A DNA stretch of 64,000 nt from VFMC01 sp046331225 (GCA_046331225.1 JAXLRF010000006.1:347721-411720), one strand, 5' to 3'. Counted from the stretch's first letter, positions 44,034 through 53,623 are shown. Made by a program: numbers and translations. The notes: generated by a model not told the origin, from the sequence alone.

Positions 44034-45584
44034 GTGCGTGCAACCTCCATCGGTCATGCCGGCATCCTGATCGAGACCGAGTTCGGCTCGATCACCTGCG
44101 ATCCCTGGTTCGACCCGGCGTTCTTCGGCTCGTGGTTCGTCTTCCCTCGCAACGACCAGCTCGATCCCGAGCTGCAGCAGCGGATCGAAAACCCGGACTA
44201 CCTGTACATCAGCCACATCCACGGCGATCACCTCGACGAGACCTGGCTGCCCCACCACGTGAGCCGCGACGCCACGGTGCTGTTGCCGGGGTACCCCACG
44301 CGCGAGCTCGAGCGACGCTTGCGCGACATCGGCTTCACCAAGTTCATCCGCACGAGCGACGGCGAAGAGGTGCGCCTGCAGGGCGAGCTGCGCGTCGCGA
44401 TCCACGTCGAGGTGAGCATCACCGACGGTCCCGGCGGTGACTCGGCCCTGGTCGTCAGCGACGGCCGATCGAGGATCGTCAACCAGAACGACTGCCGCAC
44501 GAGCGATCTCGTCGCGCTGCGGGCGCACGGTCCGGTCGACCTGCACTGGATCCAGTACTCGGGCGCGATCTGGTACCCGATGGTGTACGAGGTGCCGGCC
44601 GACGAGATGCGCGAGCTCGTCGACCTGAAGGTCGAGAGCCAGCTCACACGCGCCATGCGCTATGTCGAGGCGGTGGATGCACGCGCAGTGGTACCGAGCG
44701 CCGGCCCGCCCGCGTTCTTGGACCCCGAGTTGTTCGGCCTCAATCGGATCGACGGCGACGAGCTCAACATCTTCCCGGACCAGCGGGTGTTCATGGCCCG
44801 CCTGCAGCAGGGCGGTCACGAAGGCATCCTCGCGATCCCGGGCACCACGATCGAGATCGGTCCCGACGGCTTCGGCGTGACCCACCCGATGAGCGACGCC
44901 GACGTGGCGGCGATCTTCGACCACAAGCGCGAGTACCTCGAGCAGTACCAGGCCGATTACCTGCCCTGGCTCGCCGACATGAAGGCCGGCTGGACGGCGC
45001 ACAGCGACGACCTGCTCGGCACCGTGAAGGCGTGGTGGGAGCCGCTGCTCGCGATGGCGCCGACGCTGCGCGCCGGTGTGGGCGCCAACGTGCTGTTGCG
45101 CGCCGGCGACGTCGACATCCTGATCGACTTCCCCAACGGACAGGTGCGGGCCTGGAACGACGAGCCGTACGACTTCCGGTTCGTGATCCAGCGCGAGCTC
45201 GTCGAGACCGTCGTCGCCCAGAAGGCCGTCGACTGGAGCAACTCGCTGTTCCTCAGCGCCCGCTTCAGCGCCTGGCGCAAGGGCAACTACAACGAGTACG
45301 TCTACAACTTCTTCAAGTCGCTGTCGGTCGAGCGCATGCGCCGCACCGAGGCCGAGGCGCTGCGCAAGGCCGACCCCGAGCGCAACGGGATGGCCGGCGA
45401 GGAGATCCGGATCGGTGACCACGTGTGCGAGCGGCTGTGCCCGCACCGGCAGGCCGACCTGGCGGTGTTCGGCGAGATCGAGGGCGACCACCTGGTGTGC
45501 ACGCTGCACGGCTGGAAGTTCGACCTCGAGAGCGGTGAATGCCTGAACGCCACCAACCGCAAGCTCAAGATCCGCCGCGCCTAG
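44034..45584 (+). CDS. MBL-fold / Rieske fusion, CMP-Neu5Ac hydroxylase-like
   Basis: A 516-residue cytoplasmic protein. The N-terminal half is a UlaG-like metallo-beta-lactamase domain with His61, His63, Asp65 and His66 in YISHIHGDHLDE, and NQNDCRTSDL later. The C-terminus is a Rieske [2Fe-2S] domain with Cys469/His471 (CPH) and Cys489/His492 (CTLH). Combining these two modules is characteristic of CMP-N-acetylneuraminate hydroxylase, but there the Rieske domain is N-terminal, so the order is reversed here. It could be an oxygenase acting on a sugar nucleotide; this is inference. No reductase gene is adjacent. Confidence 0.83.
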   Translation: MRATSIGHAGILIETEFGSITCDPWFDPAFFGSWFVFPRNDQLDPELQQRIENPDYLYISHIHGDHLDETWLPHHVSRDATVLLPGYPTRELERRLRDIGFTKFIRTSDGEEVRLQGELRVAIHVEVSITDGPGGDSALVVSDGRSRIVNQNDCRTSDLVALRAHGPVDLHWIQYSGAIWYPMVYEVPADEMRELVDLKVESQLTRAMRYVEAVDARAVVPSAGPPAFLDPELFGLNRIDGDELNIFPDQRVFMARLQQGGHEGILAIPGTTIEIGPDGFGVTHPMSDADVAAIFDHKREYLEQYQADYLPWLADMKAGWTAHSDDLLGTVKAWWEPLLAMAPTLRAGVGANVLLRAGDVDILIDFPNGQVRAWNDEPYDFRFVIQRELVETVVAQKAVDWSNSLFLSARFSAWRKGNYNEYVYNFFKSLSVERMRRTEAEALRKADPERNGMAGEEIRIGDHVCERLCPHRQADLAVFGEIEGDHLVCTLHGWKFDLESGECLNATNRKLKIRRA

Positions 45585-45603
45585 GTCACCCCGCTGCAAC
45601 GTT

Positions 45604-45639
45604 GTCGGCTGGGGGGTCGCTGAGCGACCCCGAGCCGAC
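45604..45639. terminator. Bidirectional stem-loop
   Basis: GTCGGCT (45604-45610) pairs with AGCCGAC (45633-45639), and inside it GGGGTCGC pairs with GCGACCCC, leaving a three-base loop and a small bulge. It sits between two convergent genes. Confidence 0.75.
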
Positions 45640-45652
45640 GAAGATCGATGGG

Positions 45653-48538
45653 TCAGCGCACGCTCAGGCGGTAGGCGAACTCGTACACGCCGGGCGTGAG
45701 CCGGTACTGCGGCAGGGTGTCGGGGCCGCAGCTGGCCGTGCCGACGCCACGATGCGCGACGTCGACGTGCACCACCAGCTCGGGCCGCGGACGCAGCTCG
45801 GTCTCGGTGCGCGCCTCGTACAGGTCGTGCACGGTGAGATGCGTGGCCGACACGTGCAACGCACGCGGCTGCACCACGTCGAGGCGGACCGTGCGACCGG
45901 TGGACGGCGAGGCGAACTCGAACCAGCGGCAGTCGGTGCGCAGCCCGAACTCCTGGGGCACCAGGTACGGCGGGCGATCGGGCGAAACCTCCCACACACC
46001 GAGCAGCGCGCCACGGTTGCGATCGGGGTAGTTCTCGAACGGACCACGACCGAACCACCGCAGCTGCTCGAACCCGGCCGGCAGCTGGAACGTGACGCCC
46101 ACGCGGGCCAGGTCGCTCAGCTGTTCGGGCACCACCACGCGATGGCGGTACTCGACGGTGTCGCCGCTCGACGCCCGCTCCCACGTGTGTTCGACGAGCT
46201 CGTCGGCCGGCAGCCGGTCGAGGCCGAGGTCCTGCCAGTGCACGTACGCGGTGCCGCCCACGCGGATGCGACGCGACAGCTCGGGCATCAGCTTGAAGCC
46301 GTCGTTGTCGACCGGCGCGCGGAACAGGCACAGCTCGATCGGTGACGCGAGGAGCTCGTCGATCGCGGCCGGGTCGTGGTTCGGCCGGAAGCGACCAGGC
46401 GTCACCGGCTTGGCCGCGCGCAGCTCGCCCTGGTCCCACGCGACGAGGTGGCCGGCGTCGGCGTACCAGGTGGCGCGCTTGAGCGTGAAGCACACCGACA
46501 GCAACACCTGACCGGTGCCTGCGGGCACGGCGACCGGCAGCGGCACGTCGACCGACTGGCGGCCGGCGAGCTTCGGCAGCTTGAGCTTGCCGGTCTTCAC
46601 CGTGGCGCCGTCGACCAGCAGCGTCCAGCGAGCGTCGAAGGCCTCGAGCCCGACGAACGACTGGCGGTTGGTGACGCGCAGCGTGCCCTTGCGACCGGCC
46701 TCGACCTTGACCGGCCGGTACACCCAGGCCACCTCGTGCATCGCCGGGTGCGGGTCGAGATCGGCCGACACCAGGCCGTCGGCGACGAAGTTGCCGTCGT
46801 GGGGGGTCTCGCCGAACTGGCCGCCGTAGGCGAGGCGCACCGTGCCGTCGGGCAGGGTCTGGCGGATGCCGTGGTCCTTCCACTCCCACAGGAACCCGCC
46901 CTGCAGACCGGGGGTCGCGTCGATCACGTCCCAGTACTCGGCGAGCGTGCCGTTCGAGTTGCCCATCGCATGCGAGTACTCGCACAGGATCAGCGGGCGC
47001 GTGCCGAGGCCCGACTCGCCGTACTCGCGGATGCGGTCGATCGGCGCGTACATCGGGCACACCAGGTCGCTCGCCATCAGGCCACCGTCGACCCAGCCGT
47101 CGTGGAACGGGGCGCCCTCGTAGTGCAGCGGACGACTCGGGTCGTGCTTGCGGATCCAGCCGGCGAGCGCGTCGTGGTTGTCGCCGTAGCCACTCTCGTT
47201 GCCCAGGCTCCACAGCACGATCGACGGATGGTTGCGGTCGCGCTGCACCATCCGCGACCCGCGCGCCACCCAGGTGGCGAGGTAGGCGGGATCGTCGCAG
47301 AGGCTCGTGTTGTAGGCGTGGCTCTCGATGTTCGACTCGTCGATCACGTACATGCCGAGCTCGTCACACAGGTCGTAGAAACGCGAGTCGTTGGGATAGT
47401 GCGACGTGCGGATCGCGGTGATGTTGTGGCGGCGCATCACCTCGAGATCGGCGCGCATGTCGTCGACCGACACGGCCTTGCCCTTGTCGGGGTGGTGGTC
47501 GTGGCGGTTGACGCCGAACACCCAGATCGGCTGCCCGTTCACCAGGAACTGGCGGTCGCGCACCTCGACGTGACGGAAGCCGACGACCTGCGAGGTCTGC
47601 TGCGCCACGGTGCCGTCGGGCTTCAGCAGCTCGACCACCACGCGGTAGCGGGTGGGCGACTCGGCGCTCCACGGCGCGACGTTCGGGATCTCCCACGTCG
47701 CGTCGACGTGATGACCGCTGAAGACGTACGGGATGTCGAACGCGTGCGGCACGTCGCCGGTGCTCGGCTTGGTGACCCGCTTGCCGTCGAGCCGCTCGAG
47801 CCACGAGCGCACCTGCCAGCCCTTCACCGGCGTGCGCACGAAACCGACGTCGGTGCGCACCTTCAGCAGGCCGGTGCCGTCGGCCACGCGCAGGTCGGCG
47901 TCGACCTGCACGTCGGCCACGTGCACCATCGAGCGGGCCTCGATGAACACGCTGCGGTGCAGACCGGCCATCCACCACTGGTCCTGGTCCTCGACGTAGC
48001 TCTGCGCGCTGAACCGCACGACGACGATCGCCAGATGGTTGGGGCCCGACACCAGATGATCGGTGATGTCGTACTCGCTCGGCAGGCGGCTGTCGGTGCC
48101 GTAGCCGACGAAGCGGTCGTTGAGGTACACGGCGTGCACGCTCTCGGCACCACCCACGTGCAGCACCACCTGGTGGCTCTTCCAGCCGCGGCCGAGGGTG
48201 AACGTGCGCCGGTACACGCCGGCCGGGTTCAGCTCGGGCAGTCGCGGCGGCGGCCCGTCGAAGGGCATCTGCACGTTGGTGTACCAGGGGTGGTCGGGCG
48301 TGTCCTGCAGCGTCCAGTTGCCCGGCACCGTCACCTGCTTGCCCGACGTGGGCGTCGCGCCGAGCACGGCCCGCTCGGGGATCGACTCGGGCGTCTCGAA
48401 CCGCTCGAAGAACCAGTCGCCGTCGAGCGACTTGCGGGCGTCGTCGAGCAACGGCAGCGGCACGTGCATCGGCAGGCGGTGCAACGACAGCAGTTGAGGG
48501 TCGGCCCAGGGACGCAGGGCACCGATCACGGGCAGCAC
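45653..48538 (-). CDS. lacZ: Beta-galactosidase, glycoside hydrolase family 2
   Basis: A 961-residue cytoplasmic enzyme. It has the LacZ domain order: jelly-roll sugar-binding domain (VPGNWTLQ, GGAESVHAVYLND), Ig-like domain, TIM barrel with VFGVNRHDHHPDKG, a second Ig-like domain, and the large C-terminal beta-sandwich. The acid/base Glu is in SLGNESGYG (about residue 445) and the nucleophile Glu in LCEYSHAMGN (about 519). There is no signal peptide. It stands alone, with no sugar transporter or LacI-type regulator next to it. The true substrate may be a plant or algal galactoside. Confidence 0.93.
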   Translation of the reverse strand: MLPVIGALRPWADPQLLSLHRLPMHVPLPLLDDARKSLDGDWFFERFETPESIPERAVLGATPTSGKQVTVPGNWTLQDTPDHPWYTNVQMPFDGPPPRLPELNPAGVYRRTFTLGRGWKSHQVVLHVGGAESVHAVYLNDRFVGYGTDSRLPSEYDITDHLVSGPNHLAIVVVRFSAQSYVEDQDQWWMAGLHRSVFIEARSMVHVADVQVDADLRVADGTGLLKVRTDVGFVRTPVKGWQVRSWLERLDGKRVTKPSTGDVPHAFDIPYVFSGHHVDATWEIPNVAPWSAESPTRYRVVVELLKPDGTVAQQTSQVVGFRHVEVRDRQFLVNGQPIWVFGVNRHDHHPDKGKAVSVDDMRADLEVMRRHNITAIRTSHYPNDSRFYDLCDELGMYVIDESNIESHAYNTSLCDDPAYLATWVARGSRMVQRDRNHPSIVLWSLGNESGYGDNHDALAGWIRKHDPSRPLHYEGAPFHDGWVDGGLMASDLVCPMYAPIDRIREYGESGLGTRPLILCEYSHAMGNSNGTLAEYWDVIDATPGLQGGFLWEWKDHGIRQTLPDGTVRLAYGGQFGETPHDGNFVADGLVSADLDPHPAMHEVAWVYRPVKVEAGRKGTLRVTNRQSFVGLEAFDARWTLLVDGATVKTGKLKLPKLAGRQSVDVPLPVAVPAGTGQVLLSVCFTLKRATWYADAGHLVAWDQGELRAAKPVTPGRFRPNHDPAAIDELLASPIELCLFRAPVDNDGFKLMPELSRRIRVGGTAYVHWQDLGLDRLPADELVEHTWERASSGDTVEYRHRVVVPEQLSDLARVGVTFQLPAGFEQLRWFGRGPFENYPDRNRGALLGVWEVSPDRPPYLVPQEFGLRTDCRWFEFASPSTGRTVRLDVVQPRALHVSATHLTVHDLYEARTETELRPRPELVVHVDVAHRGVGTASCGPDTLPQYRLTPGVYEFAYRLSVR

Positions 48539-48595
48539 GAGGACTCCCTTGGACTCGAAGTGGCGGACACCTCGCAGCCTAGGGACGCCGATCGG

Positions 48596-49591
48596 TCAGA
48601 GCGGCGCGAGCGGGATGTTGCCGTGCACCCACACGACGGACTTCATCGGGATCAGGTCGTTGTCCCAGATGAAGTCCATGGCCGCCGTGCTGACGCGTAC
48701 GCAGCCGTGCGAGGCCGGGTAGTTCGGGATGTTGTTCGAGCCGTGCACGGCGACGCCACCCCGGAAGTACTTCGGCCGGTAGATCTCGCCGAGGTCGCCC
48801 TCCCACCAGCCCTCTTCGCGCTGACGGGTCACCTTGAACAGACCGACGGGTGTGGTGGCATCGCCGGTCTCGATCTTGGTGGGGTCCTTCTTGTTCTCCT
48901 CCTCGTACGGCACTTCGCTGCCGGTGGAGGCGTTGATCACCCACAGCGTCTTGCCGCCGCGGACGATGAACAGGAGCTGCTTCGACTTGTCGACCTCGAC
49001 CAGGTCGCCCGTGTCGGCCGTGCCGTGGGCGCGCTCGCTGAGGTTGGTCATGTACGCCGCCGTGGTCTCGTCGACCGAACCGGTGGCGGGCAGGCCCAGG
49101 TACTTCTGGAACGCCATCACGGCCTGCTTGGTGCTGTGGCCGTAGTCGCCGTCGGCGCCCGCGTTCCAGAACCCCAGCTGCAGGAGCCGGTCCTGCATCA
49201 CCCGCGTGCCCTCGCCGTCGCGGGTGCCGACGGCCTCGATCGGCACGGGCGACGGCGCGATGAGCTCGATGTTGGGCGCCAGCGTGGTGGTGGGCGCGGC
49301 CGTGGTGGTGGGTGCCTCGGTGGTGGTGGGCGCGGCCGTGGTGGTGGGCGCCTCGGTGGTGGTCGGTGCCACCGTGGTGGTGGGCGCGACGGTGGTGACC
49401 GTGGTGGGTGCGGCCTCGGCCGAGCTGGCCGGCAGCGGCGACACCGGGATCGTCACCGGCGTGCTCGGCGCCTCGGCGCGTGCGGCACCGCCGCCCGAAT
49501 CGCACCCGGCCGCGGCGAGCGCGAGCACCGGCAGGACGAGCGCGGGCCACCATCGGCGGGCGTGCTGCGAGGTGCGAGGGCGAGCGAGCAT
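48596..49591 (-). CDS. L,D-transpeptidase lipoprotein with peptidoglycan-binding domain
   Basis: A 331-residue exported lipoprotein (Cys30 in LAAAGC). A low-complexity linker of repeated APTTT units spans about residues 60-105. A PG_binding_1 domain (TRVMQDRLLQLGFWNAGADGDYG) precedes the YkuD catalytic domain with HGSNNIPNYPASHGCVRV, active Cys297. It cross-links peptidoglycan 3-3 or anchors proteins to it. The linker would carry the domains across the wall. It lies between the beta-galactosidase and the 2OG oxygenase on the same strand, with a separate promoter region ahead. Confidence 0.93.
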   Translation of the reverse strand: MLARPRTSQHARRWWPALVLPVLALAAAGCDSGGGAARAEAPSTPVTIPVSPLPASSAEAAPTTVTTVAPTTTVAPTTTEAPTTTAAPTTTEAPTTTAAPTTTLAPNIELIAPSPVPIEAVGTRDGEGTRVMQDRLLQLGFWNAGADGDYGHSTKQAVMAFQKYLGLPATGSVDETTAAYMTNLSERAHGTADTGDLVEVDKSKQLLFIVRGGKTLWVINASTGSEVPYEEENKKDPTKIETGDATTPVGLFKVTRQREEGWWEGDLGEIYRPKYFRGGVAVHGSNNIPNYPASHGCVRVSTAAMDFIWDNDLIPMKSVVWVHGNIPLAPL

Positions 49592-49772
49592 CGAAGAGCC
49601 TGACGTGCGGGGCGGAACACGACGAGTGACGTCACCCTACCGTCCGGTGGTCGTCGGCAGGTGTCATGCCACCGACGTCACGCGACCCGTCGACGGCCGC
49701 AAAGCCGCAGAAAATCAGGGTTTCGTGGCGTGAGCTGGCGCGTCGCGGCAATCCGGCAGCGACCAGCGACGG
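49592..49772. other. 181-base gap upstream of the L,D-transpeptidase
   Basis: No gene is seen. The stretch near 49700-49722 (aaagccgcagaaaatcaggg) is unusually AT-rich. The palindrome GTGACGTCAC lies at 49628-49637, and its core GACGTCAC recurs near 49674. Both could be regulator sites for the transpeptidase gene. Confidence 0.35.
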
Positions 49773-50363
49773 TCAGATCTGGGGCAGCTCGAACCAGATC
49801 GTGAGCGAATACTTCACGCCGCCCGTCAGCCGCACGCACTCGTGCGGGTGGGTGACCAGGCTCGGCCACACCACCAGATCGCCGACCGCCATCTCGGCGT
49901 TCGACACGCCCTGGCGGGGGAACACCAGCTCACCGCCGGTGTAGGTGTCGTTCAACTTCAGTGAGGCCGACACCTGGGCCACGTCGTGATGGATCCGCAA
50001 CGTCTCCTGGCCACCGAGCTCGTACTTGATCACGAACGCGTCGCGCAGCCCGTAGTAGTCGATGTACGGCCAGACGGTGCGCAGGCGGGGGAAGATGCGC
50101 ATGCCGATGTCGTTCTGCACGTGCTCGAACAGGGCCGGGCTGATCACGGCGAGCGACACCTCGTGGCCGGGCACGGGATCGTCCTCGTCCTGCTCGAACG
50201 CGCCGATCGCCTCGGCCGCGCGGATGACGGTGTCGCAGAACGTGGGCGTCCAGAACGACGTGCGGTACATCTCGTTGCCGACCTCGGTGAGCGAGTCGTC
50301 GTCGGACTCGGGGATCGCCCCTTGATAGCCGAGGATCTGCTGCAGGTCGGAGAACGAGGTCAC
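49773..50363 (-). CDS. 2-oxoglutarate/Fe(II)-dependent oxygenase
   Basis: A 196-residue double-stranded beta-helix protein of the prolyl 4-hydroxylase type. The iron ligands are the HxD pair in LRIHHDVAQVSASLKLN and the distal His in VTHPHECVRLTGG. The 2OG-binding basic residue is probably Lys in GGVKYSLTIW. YTGGELVFPRQG fits the family. It should hydroxylate a protein or small molecule using O2 and 2-oxoglutarate. The GTG at 50363 lies four bases after the gluQ stop, so the two are co-transcribed. The substrate is unknown, and a link to tRNA modification is only suggested by position. Confidence 0.85.
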   Translation of the reverse strand: MTSFSDLQQILGYQGAIPESDDDSLTEVGNEMYRTSFWTPTFCDTVIRAAEAIGAFEQDEDDPVPGHEVSLAVISPALFEHVQNDIGMRIFPRLRTVWPYIDYYGLRDAFVIKYELGGQETLRIHHDVAQVSASLKLNDTYTGGELVFPRQGVSNAEMAVGDLVVWPSLVTHPHECVRLTGGVKYSLTIWFELPQI

Positions 50364-50367
50364 GGCG

Positions 50368-51312
50368 TCATCGTGACAGATCGACCTCGGGATCGACGCG
50401 CCACGGCTCGCGGGGCAGCCGAGCGAACGAGAAGCGAGCGGCCAGGTCGGCCGCGCCGTCGACCGCACCGTCGACCGCGTCGCCGGCGACGACCTCGACA
50501 CCGATGCTGCGGGCCAGCACCGACAGCACGTCGTGGTCGCTCACACCGTGTGCCGCCAGGTCGTCGAGGGTGACCGCGCCGTGTCGCTTCGCGAGCCGCC
50601 GGCCGTCGGGCCCCACCACGAGCGGCACGTGGGCGTACGTGGGCGAGGGCAGGCCGAGCAGGCGCTGCAGGTGCAGTTGTCGGGGCGTCGACGAGGCGAG
50701 GTCGTCGCCGCGCACCACCTGGGTGACGCCCTGCAGCGCGTCGTCGACCACCACCGCCAGGTTGTAGGCGGGCACGCCGTCGTTGCGCTGCAGCACCACG
50801 TCGTCGACCACACCCTCGACGCGCCCGAGCACCAGATCGTCGAAGGCCAGGCGCTCGCCGTCGGTGCGCAGCCGCAGTGCGCTCGGCCGTCCGTCGCGCT
50901 CGCGGGTCAGCCGCTCGGCGTCGGTCAGCTCGCGGCAGGTACCCGGATACGCACCATCGGGCAGGCCGTCGCCGTGCGGGGCGGCAGCGGCCTCGCGGAT
51001 CTCGCGGCGCGTGCAGTAGCAGGAGTACACGAGACCGTCGCGGCGCAACCGCTCGATCGCGTCGCGGTACAGGTCGAACCGCTCCGACTGGGTGACCACC
51101 TCACCATCGGGCACCATGCCCATCCGGGCCAGGTGCTCGAGTTGACGGCGAGCATGCTCGCGCGAGGCGGTGACCGGATCGAGGTCCTCCATCCGCACGA
51201 GCCACCGACCGCCGATGCCACGCGCCGCACACCACGAGATCAGGGCGGTGCGCAGGTTGCCCAGGTGCAACGGGCCCGTCGGCGAGGGGGCGAACCGGCC
51301 GGTCGGCGTCAC
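50368..51312 (-). CDS. gluQ: Glutamyl-Q tRNA(Asp) synthetase
   Basis: A 314-residue truncated GluRS paralogue without an anticodon-binding domain. It attaches glutamate to queuosine in tRNA(Asp). Hallmarks are the N-terminal GRFAPSPTGPLHLGNLRTAL (HIGH-type), the zinc-binding cysteines in YSCYCTRREI and GTCREL, and the KMSKS-like LAKRHGAVTLDDL. The GTG at 51312 places the family's conserved FAPSPTG nine residues in. It is the first gene of a pair with the 2OG oxygenase. No queuosine synthesis gene is in the window. Confidence 0.9.
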   Translation of the reverse strand: MTPTGRFAPSPTGPLHLGNLRTALISWCAARGIGGRWLVRMEDLDPVTASREHARRQLEHLARMGMVPDGEVVTQSERFDLYRDAIERLRRDGLVYSCYCTRREIREAAAAPHGDGLPDGAYPGTCRELTDAERLTRERDGRPSALRLRTDGERLAFDDLVLGRVEGVVDDVVLQRNDGVPAYNLAVVVDDALQGVTQVVRGDDLASSTPRQLHLQRLLGLPSPTYAHVPLVVGPDGRRLAKRHGAVTLDDLAAHGVSDHDVLSVLARSIGVEVVAGDAVDGAVDGAADLAARFSFARLPREPWRVDPEVDLSR

Positions 51313-51529
51313 GACGCCATTCTGGCGGTCGCACCACACCGGATCGTCAAGATTCGTCGAAGCCCGCCACCTCCCGTCGTCCCGGTGTCTCCGATGGCTC
51401 AAGATCGATCGCCCTCGTCCGAAGAACAGAGCACGGCCCTGCGTGGGGTCTCCGGCTTCCGGAGTGTCCTCGCGCGGCCGAAGGTTTCCCAGGACGGACG
51501 GACAGGTGAGAGGCGGTGACGAGCGCGCG

Positions 51530-53581
51530 ATGGTCGACGACGCCTCTGCTGTCGTGCAGCTCCCCGCGCTGGCGGTCCCCGACCGCAGCCTCGACGACCG
51601 CGTCCGCGACGACGCACTGAAACACGTCATCGCGAACCTGGCTCCGCTGCAGGTGCTGCTGCTGCCGTTGGCGTTGCTGATCGCGGCCGTGATGCGCACG
51701 ACGGTGAGCGAGATGCGCCTGAGCGTGTGGATCGCGCTCGCGATCGCCACCACGGTGCTCGTCATCGCTGCCTGCACGTGGGTGCGCCGCCATCGGGTGG
51801 TCAGCTCGGTCACGACGGTGCTGGCCGGCGTCGCGCTGGCGAGTGTGGGCTCGGTGGCCGGCCTCAGCACATGGGTCGCGTCGGAGAGCGATGTCGAGAC
51901 CCTGGTGATGTTCGCCCTGTTCCCGGCCGTGAGCCTCGCCGTCGGCACCATCGTGTGTGCGGGCCGGCGCGACATGTTCGTCGCCTACGCACTGCCGCTC
52001 ACGTCGACTGCGGCGTTCGGCCTGATGTCGAACGGTGACGCCCGGATGGAGGCGCTCGCGCTGCTGTACTTCGGCTTCGCGCTGTCGCAGTTGGCGCTGC
52101 ACCACACCGTGTCGCGATCGCTGCTCGCCTCGTTGCGCCTGCAGTTCACCAGCCAGGCGCTGGCGGTGCGCATGGCTGCGGACCAGTTGGCGCTCACCGA
52201 CGCCTACGAGCAACTGAGCGAGACCAATGCCCGCCTGTCGCACCTCGCGTCGCACGATGCGCTCACCGGGCTCTACAACCGACGCGGCACCATCGAGGTG
52301 ATCGACGAACTGCTGGCCGATGACGTGAACCACCCGGTCGCGTTGCTGTTCTGCGACCTCGACCGGTTCAAGGCCGTCAACGACCTGCTCGGCCATCGCG
52401 GTGGCGACCAGTTCATCACGGTGATCGCCGACCGCATCGCCCGCACGATCGACCACGGCTGCGTCGCCGGCCGCATCGGGGGCGACGAGTTCGTCGTGGT
52501 CCTCCCCCGCCACGACTCGGCCCGTGCCGCCGCGGTCGCGAGCCGCCTGGTCGGGGTGCTGGCGCAGCCCGTGCACGCCGAGAACCGTGCGGTGCCGTCG
52601 TCGGTGAGCGTCGGCGTCGCCTCGGCGCCGCTGCACGGCCGCTCGACGAGCGACCTGCTGCGCAACGCGAACGCGGCGCTGTACCGCGCCAAGCACGCCG
52701 GCCGCAACCGTGTCGAGGTGTTCGACGGTGAGCTGCACCACGAGCTGCAGGCGATGCTCGACGCCGAGCAGTCGCTGCGGCGTGCGATCGACAACGGCGA
52801 GATCCTGCCGTTCTTCCAGCCCGAGATCGACGCGTCGACCGGCCGCGTGGTGGGAGCCGAGCTGCTGGCACGCTGGTTGCGACCCGACGGCACGGTGGCG
52901 AGCGCCGCCGAGTTCATCAGCATCGCTCGCAAGGCCGGTCTGCTCGAGCGGCTCACCGAGCGCGTGCTCAGCCAGGCGCGACCCGACATCCGCCGCCTCG
53001 CGTCGTTCGGCCTGCCCGACGGCTTCCGGTTCCGCGTGAACCTGGCGCCCTCGTCGACCGACCGGTCGTGGCGCAACCATCCGCTCGACGAGCTGATCCG
53101 CGGCATCGACCCGTCGCTCATCACCGTCGACGTGCGCGAGGCGGCCGTGGTGGCCGATCTGCCGACGGCGGCGGCGACCCTGGCCGCGTTCCGCGCCCGT
53201 GGCGGTCGGGTGTGTCTCGACGACTTCACCCATGGTGTGTCGTCGTTGAGCCTGCTGCGCAAGCTGCCCGTCGACGAGGTGCGTGTCGATCGTCAGGCGA
53301 TCGACACGATCACGACCCATCCACACGACCGGGCGATCGTCCGCTCGATCATCGCCGTGGTGCGCGAGATCGGCCTGTCGGTCACCGCCGAGGGCGTCGA
53401 GACCGGCGCGCAGGCCGACGCGTTGATCGCCCTCGGCTGCGTCCGTCAGCAGGGTCATCACTACGCGAAGGCGATGCCGGCCGAGCAGTTCGAGGACTAC
53501 CTGGTCGAGCGCCAGGCCGAGGGCTACCTGGCCGCGCACGAGCCCGCGGTCGAGTGGTCGCTCGACGACCTCACCCCCTGA
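51530..53581 (+). CDS. Membrane GGDEF-EAL protein with degenerate EAL domain
   Basis: A 683-residue cyclic-di-GMP signalling protein. Five or six transmembrane segments occupy residues about 35-200. The GGDEF domain (about 245-405) keeps DALTGLYNRRG, DLDRFKAVND and an intact GGDEF. The EAL domain (about 425-665) shows ELLARW for the EAL loop, VREA in place of the T-E pair, and VRVD where active enzymes have a Lys-containing LKID. AEGVET and the QGHHYAKAMP loop remain. So a diguanylate cyclase with a sensory EAL is likely. ATG 51530 is preferred; GTG 51506 is in frame. Confidence 0.9.
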   Translation: MVDDASAVVQLPALAVPDRSLDDRVRDDALKHVIANLAPLQVLLLPLALLIAAVMRTTVSEMRLSVWIALAIATTVLVIAACTWVRRHRVVSSVTTVLAGVALASVGSVAGLSTWVASESDVETLVMFALFPAVSLAVGTIVCAGRRDMFVAYALPLTSTAAFGLMSNGDARMEALALLYFGFALSQLALHHTVSRSLLASLRLQFTSQALAVRMAADQLALTDAYEQLSETNARLSHLASHDALTGLYNRRGTIEVIDELLADDVNHPVALLFCDLDRFKAVNDLLGHRGGDQFITVIADRIARTIDHGCVAGRIGGDEFVVVLPRHDSARAAAVASRLVGVLAQPVHAENRAVPSSVSVGVASAPLHGRSTSDLLRNANAALYRAKHAGRNRVEVFDGELHHELQAMLDAEQSLRRAIDNGEILPFFQPEIDASTGRVVGAELLARWLRPDGTVASAAEFISIARKAGLLERLTERVLSQARPDIRRLASFGLPDGFRFRVNLAPSSTDRSWRNHPLDELIRGIDPSLITVDVREAAVVADLPTAAATLAAFRARGGRVCLDDFTHGVSSLSLLRKLPVDEVRVDRQAIDTITTHPHDRAIVRSIIAVVREIGLSVTAEGVETGAQADALIALGCVRQQGHHYAKAMPAEQFEDYLVERQAEGYLAAHEPAVEWSLDDLTP

Positions 53582-53623
53582 CCGACGTCGCGACCGTCCG
53601 CCCTGACCGACGTCGCGACCGTC
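53576..53623 (+). repeat. 23-base direct repeat at the end of the GGDEF gene
   Basis: 53576-53598 is repeated perfectly at 53601-53623, two bases apart. The stop codon of the GGDEF-EAL gene lies in the first copy. It is a recent-looking duplication. Confidence 0.85.

Noticed and set aside
46376..49603. Open frame of 1075 codons on the plus strand
   Set aside because: Antisense to beta-galactosidase and L,D-transpeptidase, both with intact catalytic motifs.
51313..51529. Cyclic-di-GMP riboswitch ahead of the GGDEF-EAL gene
   Set aside because: The conserved GEMM core sequence is absent; only a small CTCCGG-CTT-CCGGAG hairpin is seen.
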